60,000 bases of DNA from Tubulanus polymorphus. Taxonomy: Eukaryota; Nemertea; Palaeonemertea; Tubulaniformes; Tubulanidae. Location: NCBI RefSeq assembly GCF_964204645.1, contig NC_134026.1:20418650-20478649 (forward strand). Reading direction: 5' to 3'. The notes under the pieces are model-generated. The model had not been told where the DNA came from and made no database searches. It saw only the letters and a list, made by a program, of their open reading frames with translations. Shown in pieces: positions 1-12,625 of the stretch. How positions within the stretch are numbered: the stretch's first letter is position 1; every line of letters begins with the position of its first letter. Made by a program: the position numbers and the translations under genes.

Positions 1-1947
1 TTACATAAACCGTGGTTATCATCTGGATTATTGAAATGTATTAAACACAAAAATCGCTTGTACAGAAAATCTTTGCGTAATAGATCACATTTGAAAAATT
101 ATTTGAATTACAAACGTACCTTGTCTCGTACACTCAAATATGCCGAGAAAAAGAATTATGAGACTAAATTACTTGCAGCCAAATCCGACATGAAAAAATC
201 ATGGAATATCTTAAACAGTCTAATTGGAAAATCTTCCAATGATCGGTGTAGATTACCTTGCTCTTTCAAAAGGAACGGTATCGTTGTAAACGGCTATGAA
301 AATATCGCTAATGAATTTAATTCTTTCTTTGTAAATATTGGTAGCAACCTAGCCAATCAAATACCAGATACAGGTGTCCACTTCAGTGAATATCTGACAG
401 ATCCAGTAAATGAAAACTTTTTCTTTTTCCCGACCCACCCTGATGAAATCAGTCAGATTGTAAATGATTTCTCACCCAGCAAAGGCGCTGGTGCTGATGG
501 TTTCTCTGTAAAAGTAGTTAAGAAAATAATTGATTCTGTAAAATACCCGCTAACTCATATATTTAACTGTAGCTTAAATTCCGGTATAGTGCCGGCTGAA
601 CTGAAGGTAGCGCGAATACGTCCACTCTATAAAGCTGGCAATAATGACTCTTTTGATAATTACAGACCGATATCCGTACTGCCTTGCTTTTCTAAAATTC
701 TCGAAAAGATAGTGTATAATCGATTAACCGAATATTGTAACAAGTTTCATATCATTCAACCAAACCAGTTCGGCTTTCGAAAGAACCATTCAACTGCCAT
801 GGCCTTAACATTGATAACTGATGAAATTTCACAAAATTTAGAAGAAAACAAATCAACTATTGGGGTATTCTTAGATTTATCAAAAGCCTTTGACACCGTT
901 GATCACGAAATCTTATTAAGAAAATTATGTTTTTATGGAATAAGAGGCATCTCTAACAACTGGTTTGAAAACTATTTGAAGAATAGAAAACAATTTGTTC
1001 AAATTCAAAATTATAAATCCTCGTTATGTACCGTTAAAACTGGAGTACCCCAAGGCTCAATTTTAGGTCCCTTGCTTTTTTTATTATATGTAAACGACTG
1101 TATTAAATTTTCTAATGTGTTAAAACTTATATTGTTTGCCGATGACACAAATGCCTTTTATAGTGACCTTAATTTAGACAGATTAGTACGTACAGTAAAC
1201 ATTGAATTATAAAAATTGTATACCTGGTTTCAAACAAACAAGCTGTCATTAAATGTAAAGAAGACGTCATTTATGGTGTTCGGTTAACTATTGAAACATA
1301 ACTTGAGAATATCAATTAACAATATAGAGATCAAACAAGTCAATGTCACAAATTTTTCTTGGAGTTTTTATTGACAGAAATTTAACCTGGGACGATCAAA
1401 TAAAATCAGTTGAAAAAAAAGTTTCTCGAAGCATTGGTATAATAAATAGAGTAAGACATAAGCTGCCAGTGAGTTCTCTTCGTACCTTTATTTGTCGCTT
1501 ATTGATCCTTACCTCCAGTATTGTAACTTAGTTTGGGGACGAAATTTTGAAAATAAACTTCAGCCATTAATTGTATTGCAAAAAAGAGCTATCAGGCTAA
1601 TTTCTAATTCCTATTATTTGGCGCACACTGACCCTATATTCAAAGCTTTTAATATCCTCAAGCTCAAAGATATTAATAAACTTCAGCTAGGTACTTTTAT
1701 CTACAGATCTGTCCACTCCGAATTACCGAAATCATTCGAAAATTATTGGAACCAAAATTTTCAAATCCACAGTCACAATACTCGGCGACGTCAAGATTTA
1801 CAAACACTCTCTTTCAATAGTCTAAGAAGAAAATTTTCAGTAAAAGTATCCGGCCCTTTACTTTGGAATAACATCAGTGAAAATCTAAAAAACATGGAAA
1901 ATTCTAAACTGTTCCTAAGAAATTATAGAAAGCAACTTTGTGCTTGA
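1..1947 (+). pseudogene. LINE reverse transcriptase ORF, broken by stops and frameshifts
   Basis: Frame 1 is open from base 1 to a TAA at 1210-1212. It shows RT landmarks in order: a PLYKAGNNDSFDNYRPIS block, QFGFRKNHST, motif A (FLDLSKAFDTVDH), GVPQGSILGPLLF and the catalytic LFADDTNAF (FADD near 1134-1145). Past the stop the same frame continues with conserved LINE sequence (LYTWFQTNKLSLNVKKT), so the stop is a point mutation. A second TAA follows at 1285-1287. An extra T in the T-run near 1357-1361 moves the frame to frame 2 (FLGVFIDRNLTWD), and a second shift near 1488-1494 returns it to frame 1 (SLIDPYLQYCNLVWG), which runs to the stop at 1945-1947. Two stops plus two frameshifts make this copy unable to encode a working RT. 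Confidence 0.92.
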
Positions 1948-2248
1948 TTTTATCATACAGTTATTCGAACTAAAATTATTGTTTTTGGAATATTTCAGAA
2001 AATAACTGGCTTATTAAATGATTATATCTTAATCAAGCTGTTATCATAGTTTACTTTGATTGCATTTTGTGTGTTAAGGGTTGACTGTGAGCATATTATT
2101 TTCTTTATTGCATTTCTCTTTTTTTCTTTTCTCTTTTGAGGGACCTGTTTTATACAAACTATTCCTTAGTTTCTACAGGCCCCTCCAGGTCTAATTTACT
2201 GTATTTTGTATTATGCTTTGTACACTATGCTGTAAATTATATTTGGAA

Positions 2249-2294
2249 AATAAAGTATTCAAAGACGTGTTCAAAGTGTTCAAAGTGTTCAAAG
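2249..2294 (+). repeat. LINE polyadenylation signal and short tandem tail
   Basis: AATAAA at 2249-2254 is followed directly by about three to four imperfect copies of a nine-base unit, TGTTCAAAG. Short 3' tandem tails of this kind are typical of CR1-type LINEs and mark the 3' end of the element. Confidence 0.75.
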
Positions 2295-4100
2295 AATGGT
2301 CATATGTTTCTTCCAGACTAGAACCATTTTGTTTTCGCACCAAACACGGCAATGTGCGTCGAGGTACATCATTCCTTACTCCCTTCTTAACTCTGATAGC
2401 GGTCCGTAGAACATTTGAACAGATGAAATGGTAAAAAGACAACTAGCAAGATGGACAGTGTGAATCATTTAGTCAAGATACGAACTATTAACGCTTTTAA
2501 CACGATAAAGATGGCCGCCTCCGTAAGTCCCCAATGACATCATCAAATGGTCTTGTGATTCGATTCAGCAGCAGCAGCTAACTAGTTTGGAATACAAACG
2601 CTTAATGCTAATTAATTAGAATGTCGCCTATGGTAATCAGCAATGGCATCGGGTGAAATTGCTCTGGGAAGCAGCCGTCGTATCTGGAAGGGTCAACAAA
2701 TGCATACTCACAATAAAAGCTTCTGGGTATTCAAGAACTCAATAACGGTGTTAACCGGAGGGCTGATATTTTTCCAATCTCGTCTGCGTGGTCCATCCTC
2801 ATCATGCCGATAGCCGAGAACAGAGAAATTAGCTACAGTCGTCTGAGCAATTAGCATTTATATAGTATTAGTTAGCTATTCGATTGGTTATTAACAAAGC
2901 AATTTGGCCGGCATTTAGGGTCATTCTCCTCTACTGGGATTACTTCGCCTTTTACAAGTCTCGAGCGATTCCGTTAATTATGTCTACCCCAGCGAATGGC
3001 CACTGTTAATCTTCGTAGTGTCTTCTTCTCCGTATGATGCGTGGCTGATTGGAAATCACTTTAATATATAGTCTGCCACTAGTACGTACAGCGAAACGTA
3101 CATGTGGAGGCCTTGCGATGGAGGGACTTACGAATGGGGAACCCGCAGATCCAGTTATCCCACCAGATGGCGTGACAAGCAGTAGGTCGTCCGTTGTCAA
3201 AATAAGTTCATTTTCGATGAACTTTGAACTGGATTATTACCACAGCACCTACCAAATATACAATACTTTCAATCTTCATCTCGGATATTGGTATAGTTTT
3301 CATTAATAATTGATTCATTAGAGAGAAGAGTTAGTTCAGATTTAATTGAAATGCTGTAGAAAATGAACGTGGGCGACCAATTATCTACTAGCGAACCTGG
3401 CGGATCCTCGCCTGCCATATGTGGAATCCTCGATTGCCACAGACGCACCTATTGAATCCATTTTAAGAGCGTGGAACAATGTGTATGTTTTCAGAACATG
3501 TAATTAGTAACATCGAAATCATAAAATCCATCAACAATGCGTTCTTTTAAGCATGAATGATACAGAAAATGAAAAAAGACTATGCTTCAAAGGGTCATAT
3601 AGGATTTACGCACTACTGGCTTTGACCAATGCAGATGCGAAATTCATGAAGATTTGATAGCACTGATTTATCATTTCGAAAATTTATGCCGTTTCGATAC
3701 CACACGACTGAGTAAACTCAAGGGATATATCACCTCGTAGAAAATTGTGTTCTCACCGATCGAATTCACCGACTGCAGCCTTTACTATCGCCTGACAGTG
3801 TTTTGTTTATTAAATTAACTCGGCCATTCGGGGCACCGTGTTACGTCTCCGTTCGTGCGAAATTGGACATGTCAACGCATTCGCCGGCTTCTTATCTCGA
3901 CATTGTTTTCCACAGTGCACTGAATTGATAAGAAACACCACTAAAATCGACTGGATTTCTCTATATACCATTGAGACGAGTTAACGCGATTGTACGGAGC
4001 TTCGGTAACACGAAAGGCTGACCAACACTGCTCGTTAATACGGACTATCAGATTTTAGTGTCGGTTTTTTATTGGTGCCACATCCCGAGTGTGACCTCTA
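2295..4100. other. Non-coding stretch, nothing recognised
   Basis: Short overlapping ORFs on both strands near 3006-3306 have no recognisable domain and are probably chance. No RNA gene, clear repeat array or terminal inverted repeat was seen. Confidence 0.5.
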
Positions 4101-4139
4101 CAGGGTTACTGACCTGGTTTTGCTATCTCCTCGTCAGGC

Positions 4140-4205
4140 TCGTTTTTTAGGAGCAGTTCTATTTCCAGAAGAAGGAAACCTTTTCATCGTAAAAAGGGGC
4201 ACTTA
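4140..4205 (+). repeat. Short segment resembling part of the 51.3-kb TIR element
   Basis: The segment around GGAGCAGTTCTATTTC and a following GTAAAAAGGGG-like stretch resembles 51300-51360, where GGGGCAGTTCTATTTC and GTGAAAAGGG occur. It may be a decayed relative of that element. No terminal inverted repeats are visible here, so the link is weak. Confidence 0.35.
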
Positions 4206-5240
4206 CATATTGATGCTTCTGACGGACGAGGCGAATTTCTTCGGAGAATCAATTGTTATTCGGTATTTCCAGCGTCCCTTGTCACACTATACAAGTTCGG
4301 CGAGAATCAATTCGCTTACTTGAAGTCTGACCCGGGCTTCGGGAACGTTCTTCTTTATTTTTGAGCACTGATTTTACCGGTCCATTTTTTCAGCGACCTT
4401 TACACTGAACATATCATCGTCAATATATGTTGGCTGATTCGTATGGCTGAATACGGTCAAGGATAAAAATGACATGACATGACCCGAGTATCCATCGTGG
4501 GGTAGTACTAATTTTCGCCTATAAACGACGTTTCAGGCATCTGTATCGATACTGTTTAATTGATTTGGTAGATTTACGTTTAAAGGCAATGCATCTAGAT
4601 ATTAAGCATATTTCATCAAAGCAGGTTTTAATTCTTTTAAACGCTAATCTGCCTATTCAATGCAATCTTTTTTATTGATACATACATTTCATTGATGCTG
4701 AAGTTTGAAACGCTGGTAGGTGAAAACTAGTTCGAAGAAATGGACACTTAACGTCATTCCGTGCCAAAAATTGCCCAGTTGCGAAAAGAGAGTTCATGAA
4801 CGAAAAATCACCGCGCAAAAACATAAGTTACTTTCCACGAGCGTTCTCTGCGTATTAATTTTCATTTTTTTGCCATAAGATGCGATTTGATAATTTTTTT
4901 GCATGGTATATTGCATGGATTTTTGTAACCTGGCCAGAACCAGCCTTCACTTCGTCAGATTTGGCGAGTTTTTTTTTTGGGGGGGGGGGGGGTGACTTAA
5001 AGGCATTTATTGTGAAGCCTAGCCTTCCAGGTGAGGATTATCATATACAACGCATTGTGAGGATATCGTATCTACGTCGTGACGACGTAAAGCAAGTAGA
5101 ACAACGCTTACCAAAAGCTTGAAGCGAGAGATCTTTTTTATTGTAAATGAACTAACAGTGGATTTCAGAACTTGAATATGTCGATATCCCGTATGGGCCT
5201 TCACTGTATTTGGGTATGTAAACCGCAACTGGTACAACGG
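4206..5240. other. Non-coding stretch with one homopolymer run
   Basis: No gene is recognised. The only marked feature is a poly-T run followed by a run of about 13 G residues at roughly 4969-4992, on the strand shown. Confidence 0.5.
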
Positions 5241-5440
5241 CCTCTCAAGGATTGTTATGATATGGTATGATATTCTTTATTTCTGGATGCATTGAAATTA
5301 CATATAGATGCAGAAACATCATAATATAAAGAAAAAAATAATTTACATATATGTAAATATTTATAGATAATTTCAATACAACAACAAGGATGCCAAAAGA
5401 GTTTTTAGTGTATTCCGTTCGTAAGTTTAGTTTCGTCACT
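5241..5440 (-). mobile_element. Probable LINE 3' end (minus strand)
   Basis: Read on the minus strand, this AT-rich stretch ends with AATTTCAATG, a short spacer, AATAAAG and then a repeating ATATCATACC-like tail. The same arrangement (AATTTCAATG, AATAAAG, short tandem tail) closes the better supported LINE fragment at 42245-42625. No RT coding sequence remains, so this would be a heavily 5'-truncated insertion. Confidence 0.45.
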
Positions 5441-8400
5441 ATGAGTATTAACCGTTGTTAATCACGTTCCGTTTCATTATTATAATAATACATCTACAGA
5501 AGATAGAGAAGTATCGACGCAGAAAGCGTGATGAATATTCTATCTACTTAATAAATGTAGTTTTATTTTTTGTAGAGAATAAAATGTTTTGTGAAATCAC
5601 GTGATGCTTATCAGTTGTCAGTTGCTCTTTGCCTACGCCCCCTCCTGACATTGTGGCTAAGCATTCCCTCGCGATCCTACAGAGCGTGGAAGCACGAGTA
5701 GGACACTTCGTATCACCGACTTCAATTCGTTATCTCAGCCTTATTCCCTCCCATTACGTAAAAATTTGTATACATTCGAATTGGATGGCGATGCAATTCA
5801 ACGTCCTTCACCTAAGAGATCGAAGTGGGGCAATGAATATGCACAGTAAGTCACTCGCCACTCAAAACCAACTATTATAAGTCAGTTTGTTTAGCTCAAA
5901 ATAAGGAATCTAATGACGCTCCCGCTAGTTTTCGAAGCTTCTGCTTACGTTGCAATTTTCGCTATGAATTCCATTACTTCAAACGAAGCGGTAAATTGCT
6001 GAAGATTTCTCGGGGAAAATTACGCACAATCACGATCGACGCAAGTATGGATAATAACAACGATTTCGACTAGCTAAACTAAACGTCCTGACCCGAGTAC
6101 GCGATGGAAGATCAGACATAATTTCTAAACGGATGTTTTGTAAAGTAGTTTGCGTTGGCTACATCGACGAATTCACTTTTTGTGACAGCTTAACTTTTCG
6201 TGACTCTCATTTTGTACTGTATTAACATTCATGTATCAAAATTATTTATAAATTGCTTCTATAATAAATTGCTTCTATAAATATTACTATTAGAGCGCCC
6301 AAATGGCGTTGGAGTATTTCTAAGTCACCCGAGAGCCCGGTGCAGGAAAACCCTGTTTAGCACAGCCGTGGTTAATGGCATATCTATAGTTAGACTAACC
6401 ATCTCCAAATCCACAAAATCGCAGGCCTGCTCAACGTCATAATTGACGGCCGATATGACGCCATACGGCCATTGTGAATAAAAGCGGAAATAAACGCACA
6501 TAACATCTACAAACACCTCGATAGACAAATATGATTTTTAAGTTAAAAAACAATGTCAATTTAGATCACAAACTACACTTTTATCTCTTCTCTATAGGTG
6601 TGGGGTTATTGTACGAAAAAAAATTCGTGACATATTTACACTTGACATCTAAAAATCTCTTCGCCGTCTTCGCCAGCTTTTGCCAACAAGTCCGATACTC
6701 GCTTTGTCGTCATAAGCGATTTTCGAAACATTCGATTATATTGTCACCTGCTGGGCAACTTCACACCGCGGCGCGTGAGCTCTGCGTCGCTCCACGTCGA
6801 CGGGGAACTAAATTCAATCTTGTCTTGTGGTGGAATATGATTACATCGCGCGGTGTATAACAAGGGAACCGCGTATGCGCTACCGAAAAACATTTACATC
6901 GAAATTCTAGCGGACCCGTCGGCGCCGTATAGTCGGTACAGCGTGAAATCCAATTAATTGAAACGACGAGTGTTTTTCATATTCGCCAGAATTAGAGCAA
7001 TAGTTTCTTCTTTAAGGCGGTATCAGTACATGTGATGCGGTAATAAAATTAAACCCGCGGTCGAAATTGAAATGCGAACATCATTTTTCGAACGGATATT
7101 TACCGTTCGCTCTAGTTTCGCCTGTCGCTATTAATAAAATTGAGCGCGTGTTGCGCTAATGAAACTTCTACACGACGACGAGCTGACGACGAAATAAGAT
7201 TTTCGGAGAATCGAAATCGACTTAAGAGAGAGAGCGATAATGCGATTTGCGCTTCATAATAACCCACTTCGGTGATTACGAAACACTGGTTCGTAATTAA
7301 TAATTCATAATGTAGTACATGCGATGAACGAATGCTTTTCTAGTAAATTCTGACTCCATTAGAATTTGCGGAACAGAGAAGATCTCTCTTTGTCTGATAT
7401 TTGAGTTCACCTCATAACACTCAAGACTTCGGGCAATTTTTCATTTTTCTCAAAAATGGTCGACTATTTATTTCTATCAAAAATTGAGAATATATCCATG
7501 CGAAGTCTCTCAATCTAAACCCATCGTTAGTTGGCCAATCCTACTGACCCTTTTTTGTTCTAGATCACTTTCATTTCTATATCGAAGCATAACACAAAAT
7601 GTTTTACCGAATAACCAGACGTTTTCAAAAATCTATTCATTATTTAGAATACCATACGGAATGTACACAACCAATGGGAAAAATCCGAAAAAAATTAGCA
7701 ACGGTTTCAAAAGCCACACATTCAATGCAGCCCTTAGCAAGTAAAAACAAAAACACTTCATATCAAAACGTTTATTTTCTATCGTCTATTCTATCCGAGG
7801 GTTTTTACTTGTTAACTCGAAATACTGGGACTAAAGCCGCGATCACGCGCTCTCAAAATTGGCCCCTGCCTTATCAGAGAGCGCATTCACACGCAAACCA
7901 CTCACTCGATGTTCAACCAAAGCGAATTGAAACATTTCCGAAACCAGATGCAATTTAAACGCAATCATTTGCCCCATGCCGAAATCTGGTCCGGGCCAAA
8001 CAGGCACGGGCCCATTTGACAGCAGTGTTATATCAGTTGCTTAATATCAGTCTTCCAGTCAATGCACCTCTCCTTGTTACCCGTTCGCAAAATCTACTTA
8101 TTTACTTACTAACACTCATACTCAAAGCTAAGCATTTGCACCGTAACTGGCACACAGATTTCTCATTGCAGAAAAATATATATGATCTTAGACGATCATC
8201 AATTTTTACTTATTCAAACGTGTTTACGTTATGCGACTTGACGGATTCTTAACGGAGATCCATAAAAGAACCACGCCGCGTCAAGATTCTCCTCGGAACA
8301 CCAACTCCTCACTCCTCGCTGAAATATTACAGATTCAATTAATTTCGAATCGTCAATGCATTTCGCTGTGCTCTTTTTGCACGCGTGATGCGTTCGTCTC

Positions 8401-11400
8401 GTTGGAAACTTGTCTTGTTGTTTTGACGCGTTTGTCGTTTCGAAAACTTTTCGTAATGGAAAACGATGCTCGCATTCATCGTTAATAAAGCGGAAATTAA
8501 GAGTTGAATTCGAAATCAGTCGAAGCGTCGAAGCGAGTGGAAGGAAAATTACGCGAAGATGTTCAAGGTGGAAAAAACACGTTGTGAAACCTTTTCGATC
8601 TACGCGCAGCCAACGATGTTTTTCGGGATTCTAGAGGTACACGCAATAACGCGAAGAGGAGACGCGACTTTCGTCGAAAAGAGACGCTTTTCGTGCTCGA
8701 TTTCATCTGGAACGGGATTCGTCCCTATTTCGCATCTAACGTCTTGATAGCGATTCATTAGTATTCATTAAAAAAGCGCGATTGTATCGGATCTATATCA
8801 ATGTACGTACTTACAAAAACTCCCGCGAAATTATTTTTGGTTTTTTGGCCGTCTTCTGGCCACCTTGTTATATGCAGTAACATGTATTTCAAGACGGAAT
8901 TATCCGGACAAAATTTTTTCTTTTCTTTGGTAAAATATGGAGCGAAATGAAATTTGAAACGACAGGTGTGCCCTTTATCAGAACATTATTTACACTGTTA
9001 ATAACGATGTTATCATTCTTTATGGCCCATGAAATTTTACTTGGGTGTGCCCATTAAATCATCAAAAAATTATGTTTTGTTAAAATCACATATCATACTT
9101 AATAGCCTGTGAATGTAAATATGAATAAGCAAATAAAACAATCGTATATTCAGATTGGCGTATTTACACGAAACGTTATGATCATCTGGGACAAGATTAA
9201 ATGTTCGCATACGAAGGATGACGTCATTTTCCAGAGTTGATCATTAAATTCCTGACATTTTGCGGAACATACGTTCTAGATTCGATTCGAGATGCATTCT
9301 TAGAGATACCTATTAACAAGAATTGTCGCATCACTCTCCCAGATGACTGGGATTGCGCTAATTCAATCAACTTGAATAGTTAATCAGCGATGCTCGTTTA
9401 GTGATTAATAACCGAAACTTCTTAAAAGCAAAGTTGTGAAGACATTGATACACACATAGGTTTAAGCACGAGTACCAGTTGAAACTACGATATTTCGTTG
9501 TTAAATGACGACATCGCATTAAAAGTACGAATAACGTATGATTACACACAATTTGCATTTCCTCGTTCTGTTGCATTCCTCATAGTTTACACTCCAGAAA
9601 GTATGCATTCCATCTTCATATCCGACGAAACTAATACGGCTTTGAAATTATTGCCAATCGTAGGACATTTCGGCAAATAGAAACTAGTCTTACATCACCC
9701 TTGTCTTTCCATTTCTTTATTATTTTGGCCAAACAAGAGCGTACCCGCAACCTCTTAATAACCGCGACATTAATAATTGAACGATGAAAATTATATCTGT
9801 CAGTCGTCTGATGGAAAATGCTCTATACGTAGACGTCGTTGTAATTCGAAAGTTCAGCAGCGATTCTCCTACTACTTATGTATCGTATATATTTGAGGGG
9901 GAAAACATATAAAGAAGCAGCGTGGTTTGTTGAATTTAGCAAATCCCGTGAAAACATGAGGGGTGTGCTATTGATACTGCTAACGGAGGATGAAGAACCT
10001 ACAAGAACATTGATCTCGAGCTATTTGATTTTTTTTTCCAATTGATTTCTAGCAAAAAGGCCAACCTAAACAACGAAGGTCAAACGTGAAGAAAATTATA
10101 GGTTCATCTTATTACGGTATTATTATTATAATCTCGTCGTTTCTTGTAAGCTTGCAAGACATTAAAGAGATGATTCTTTAGGCCCTTGCCCACTATATGA
10201 GGAATAAGTGGGCAGCGCCGGAGTATTGTGGCATTTCGTACACCGCCAGTTCCCTCGTCTACACCCAGCTTGGAATTCTAAGTAGAGATCCATTTACGTT
10301 TGGAGTGGAATCGGGCTCATCCATCAAATGACAAGGCATTCATTCACCCATTGACTAACATTTCGTCGCCTAGGATGTGGCCTCTGGTGGATTTTAATGG
10401 GAATTGAATTGAACATTTTTTTTTGTTCGGATCGGATGATTTTAATTGAATCGATAAATCAGTATGAAATGCGCACCTGCGATGTGAATATTGTGCACAC
10501 GCGCAGCAATCATCACTTGTATGAGGACAACGCCGTTTAACGGATCATCAATTAAATCTTTTGAATTTTACAAAGGACCGCGATCGTTTCCGGGTTTATC
10601 GCCGTGTTGCAGAGGCGTATTTTCTTCATACACACCCCTTTGATCCCTCGACGTCACCGTAAGCTCCGTATGATTAGGAATAGTTTGATTGTTAATTGCC
10701 AATCAATCCGAATATCTATATCGCAGTACACTATCGATAATCAAACATCTTCATCAACACGCCGTATAGAAAATGAACAGAACTCTCTCTCTCGTGCAAC
10801 GATTTTCAGTTTTGTGAAATATGGGCTAATCGTTCTCGTGATAAAACATCCTGACAATGTCACTTAATTCCGAATACCAATTACATGGGACTTTCGACGT
10901 CTCAAAGTGTAATTACTTCGCAGTCCCCGGCGATATTCTCTCAGCTCATCAATGGTATCGCATTTTCCGTTAGAAAGACGACTAATTCCGCGCCACGATG
11001 CGCTCGTATAGTCTAGAATTGAAAATCATGAAGACGACAGGAGACGTTAATGTTTGTTTGAGAGGCGCGATCCTATTTGATACGGACCCGAATTTATTCG
11101 ATACTCAAAAAACAATAGCACGGGGTAGCGATAGACGGGGACGGAGCGAAACAAATCGATAAAAACTTCTATTTACGAGATGAGTAACGATGAACTTGTT
11201 GTGTGGCGTATATTCATCGATACTGTCGAGTATGGCGACGATGCGGACCATTGGTATACTGTACTACGTCGACCAGACGTAACATGCCTCGAGGATTAAA
11301 GGATCCCGTATGTCGAAATTAATTTTTTCGCAACGATATTATCTCCTTCATAACGCAGATTTTATGTTTTATCAACCAAGGGTAGGATTCATTACTCTCA

Positions 11401-12219
11401 GAACCACATTGTGTAGAGCAATCCCGTTCGTATTAGCTACATTATGTAAACGAATATCGTGTTTCATTAATTATCATTCATTATTAAGAGTCGTCTTTTA
11501 TTAAAATTCCTTACATATTCCCTGACATAACGATATCGCTAGATTATTTTCTGAATTAGAATCGGATGAACAAGACGATGAATGCACTACCGTTCAATCA
11601 GAAGTCCGTTCCGTTATATTTTAAATCTCGGTCGTCAAAATTTCATTCACCTACCACCCACATGTGTATTCAACGGATTGAGATAAGAATATTATAAAGC
11701 TAATGGATCCTAATGACATCATCAACGATATGGAAAGGGGATCTTCGATATTCTTTTCTTTGCATTATTTCCCACGAGTTCGATATCCTTAATTCAATTT
11801 GATAGATCTTCCGCGCCACGAACGTCACGTGTGATGGTGGTAAACGAAAATGTACGAGCGGTTGAAGCCACACCGTTCGCAACGATCCGACGAAAGTTTC
11901 GGATTCGACGTCGTTCCAGAGGGAATTTTCGGCAAATGCTAATTTGAAATCATGCTGATGGATATGGAAAGCCGTATTCCCGAGTAACTTGCATATACAC
12001 ATTTCCCCATACACAATCGATGTTACGAGTTCGCGTGTCTCGAGGAAAGATTACGTCATAGCAACCGTAAGGGACTTGCACGCGGCAATCTAAGACGCAC
12101 ATCCATTAAATGAAAATATGTATTTGTCGACCTTATTTACCCTACATTAAACACTAAAAGCCACTACGAACTTTACTTAGATACCGGTAGGGCTGGGGAG
12201 GATTTAGAACGCCCCAACA
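5441..12219. other. Long non-coding stretch, nothing recognised
   Basis: Nearly 7 kb with only short ORFs that lack any recognisable domain (for example a 67-codon minus-strand ORF at 6325-6528 and overlapping plus ORFs at 7484-8747). I found no tRNA-like or rRNA sequence and no clear inverted repeats. TAATTA-like clusters, for example near 7290-7310, could be homeodomain sites, but that is not evidence of function. Confidence 0.5.
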
Positions 12220-12625
12220 TTTTGACGCCGTAAAAACCGTTATGATAATGTCTATACATTTTGATCTAAGGGATTCTGCGTAAGTATAGATGTGCATCAT
12301 GTCATCAATATTGGCGTTTCAAAATAACAATTACTGGTAAAATATGAGTTTTGGCGTCTTAATTTTGTAATTAGATATATTTCACGTCACTTTTTGGTAG
12401 ATTTTAGTAATCATTTTAGGATATGCACTGCGTCATCAATACATCGGAAATAGACTGGTCGCCGGTCAATTAAATTCAATTCAATTATCTATCTTCAAAT
12501 CCAATAAAAATTCATTGATGCTTAATATATATCATATAATTCATATCGTGTTACGTATTGTTGACAATATTAAGTAATGTACAGGTTTTGCATGAATAAA
12601 CTTTCAAATTAGTTTTCTCGTTTGA
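12220..12625 (+). repeat. Dispersed repeat family 1, copy A
   Basis: First of five copies of a roughly 400-bp interspersed repeat (others at 15871, 29461, 35464 and 52441). It begins TTTTGACGCCGTAAAAACCG. It contains GGCGTTTCAAAATAACAATT, a core GACTGGTCGCCGGTCAATT that can fold on itself, and ends near AAACTTTCAAATTAGTTTTC. Two direct copies of a GATGTGCACTACGTCATC-like motif lie at about 12289 and 12420. No RT tail, tRNA-like head or clear terminal inverted repeat was found, so the class (MITE or SINE) is unsettled. Confidence 0.85.

Larger units (their letters stand above)
1..2294 (+). mobile_element. Non-LTR retrotransposon (LINE, CR1/Jockey-like), 3' part, dead copy
   Basis: The element runs in from the left edge, so its 5' end, endonuclease domain and any ORF1 lie outside the window. 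What is present is the linker before the reverse transcriptase, the RT domain, the C-terminal domain, a 3' UTR (1948-2248), an AATAAA signal at 2249-2254 and a short tandem tail. This order and the microsatellite-like tail instead of poly(A) fit the CR1/Jockey group. The clade is inferred from motif style only, and a related clade is possible. Other LINE tails in the window (42245, 45475) differ in sequence, so more than one family is present. Confidence 0.9.
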
